A stretch of DNA of 64,000 bases, taken from Haliotis asinina (lineage: Eukaryota > Mollusca > Gastropoda > Lepetellida > Haliotidae). Both the position numbers and the translations under genes were made by a program. The DNA lies in assembly GCF_037392515.1 (NCBI RefSeq), contig NC_090283.1, forward strand, positions 16,129,001-16,193,000, written 5' to 3'. The notes under the pieces were generated by a model, which saw only the letters and a list, made by a program, of their open reading frames with translations, did no database searches and was not told where the DNA came from. Below, piece after piece: positions 63,982 to 64,000 of this stretch (the first letter of the stretch is position 1; each line of letters begins with the position of its first letter).

Positions 63982-64000
63982 TCTCAACTATCTACAAAGC

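Overview
This is a window of animal nuclear DNA, AT-rich and repeat-rich, with short exons, GT-AG introns and no operons. The commonest repeat (about 28 copies or fragments, one strand ending in ACTCACTCACTCAC) is one I recognise from memory as abundant in abalone and related vetigastropod snails, so I infer a mollusc, most likely Haliotis-like. That assignment rests on recall, not on a search.

Two host genes are well supported. (1) A STEAP-family metalloreductase on the minus strand (21167-22594) has its whole recognisable coding region in one exon behind a clean splice acceptor. (2) A FAM194-domain (ERICH6/C3orf20-like) gene on the plus strand runs from an ATG at 30714 to a stop at 58499. 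I assembled 16 constitutive-looking exons plus two alternative 30-nt microexons; every junction keeps the reading phase. The product would be about 809-829 residues, with an acidic N-terminal half, a cysteine cluster, a basic helical linker and a C-terminal FAM194 domain. A third locus, 27189-29083 on the minus strand, is a broken three-exon gene for a Crypton-type tyrosine recombinase (DUF3504/KIAA1958-like).

Layout. 1-20.7 kb is intergenic: a 113-bp tandem array, a hairpin MITE, a 2.4-kb TTAA-flanked inverted-repeat element, a 36-bp minisatellite with 108-bp higher-order periodicity, a Tc1 copy that has lost the middle of its transposase, a TIR element carrying a tRNA-like segment, a jockey-type LINE fragment, a foldback repeat and a PIF/Harbinger-type element that keeps only its Myb-like protein. 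21-22.6 kb is STEAP. 27-29 kb is the Crypton relic. 30.7-58.5 kb is the FAM194 gene, whose introns hold most of the SINEs and several TIR elements. 59-64 kb is downstream DNA with a hAT-like MITE, a LINE fragment and a Tc1 element with a SINE inside it.

Two SINE families are present. SINE-R has a head containing GTAGAATAGGCCTTCAGCAA. SINE-T has a tRNA-like head (TAGTGGTTAAAGC, then GGTTTGATTCCCC). Both end in almost the same tail (GCTGGAATATTGCT, then GTAAAACTAAACTCACTCAC). Plus strand means the ACTC tail is on the right. Nothing links the three coding loci functionally. I saw no retrovirus, LTR element or Polinton, no CRISPR and no canonical stand-alone tRNA. The most interesting signals are the duplicated in-phase microexon, the tandem amplification of a splice-donor-bearing segment, the intron-containing Crypton relic, and several TIR elements with readable target duplications.
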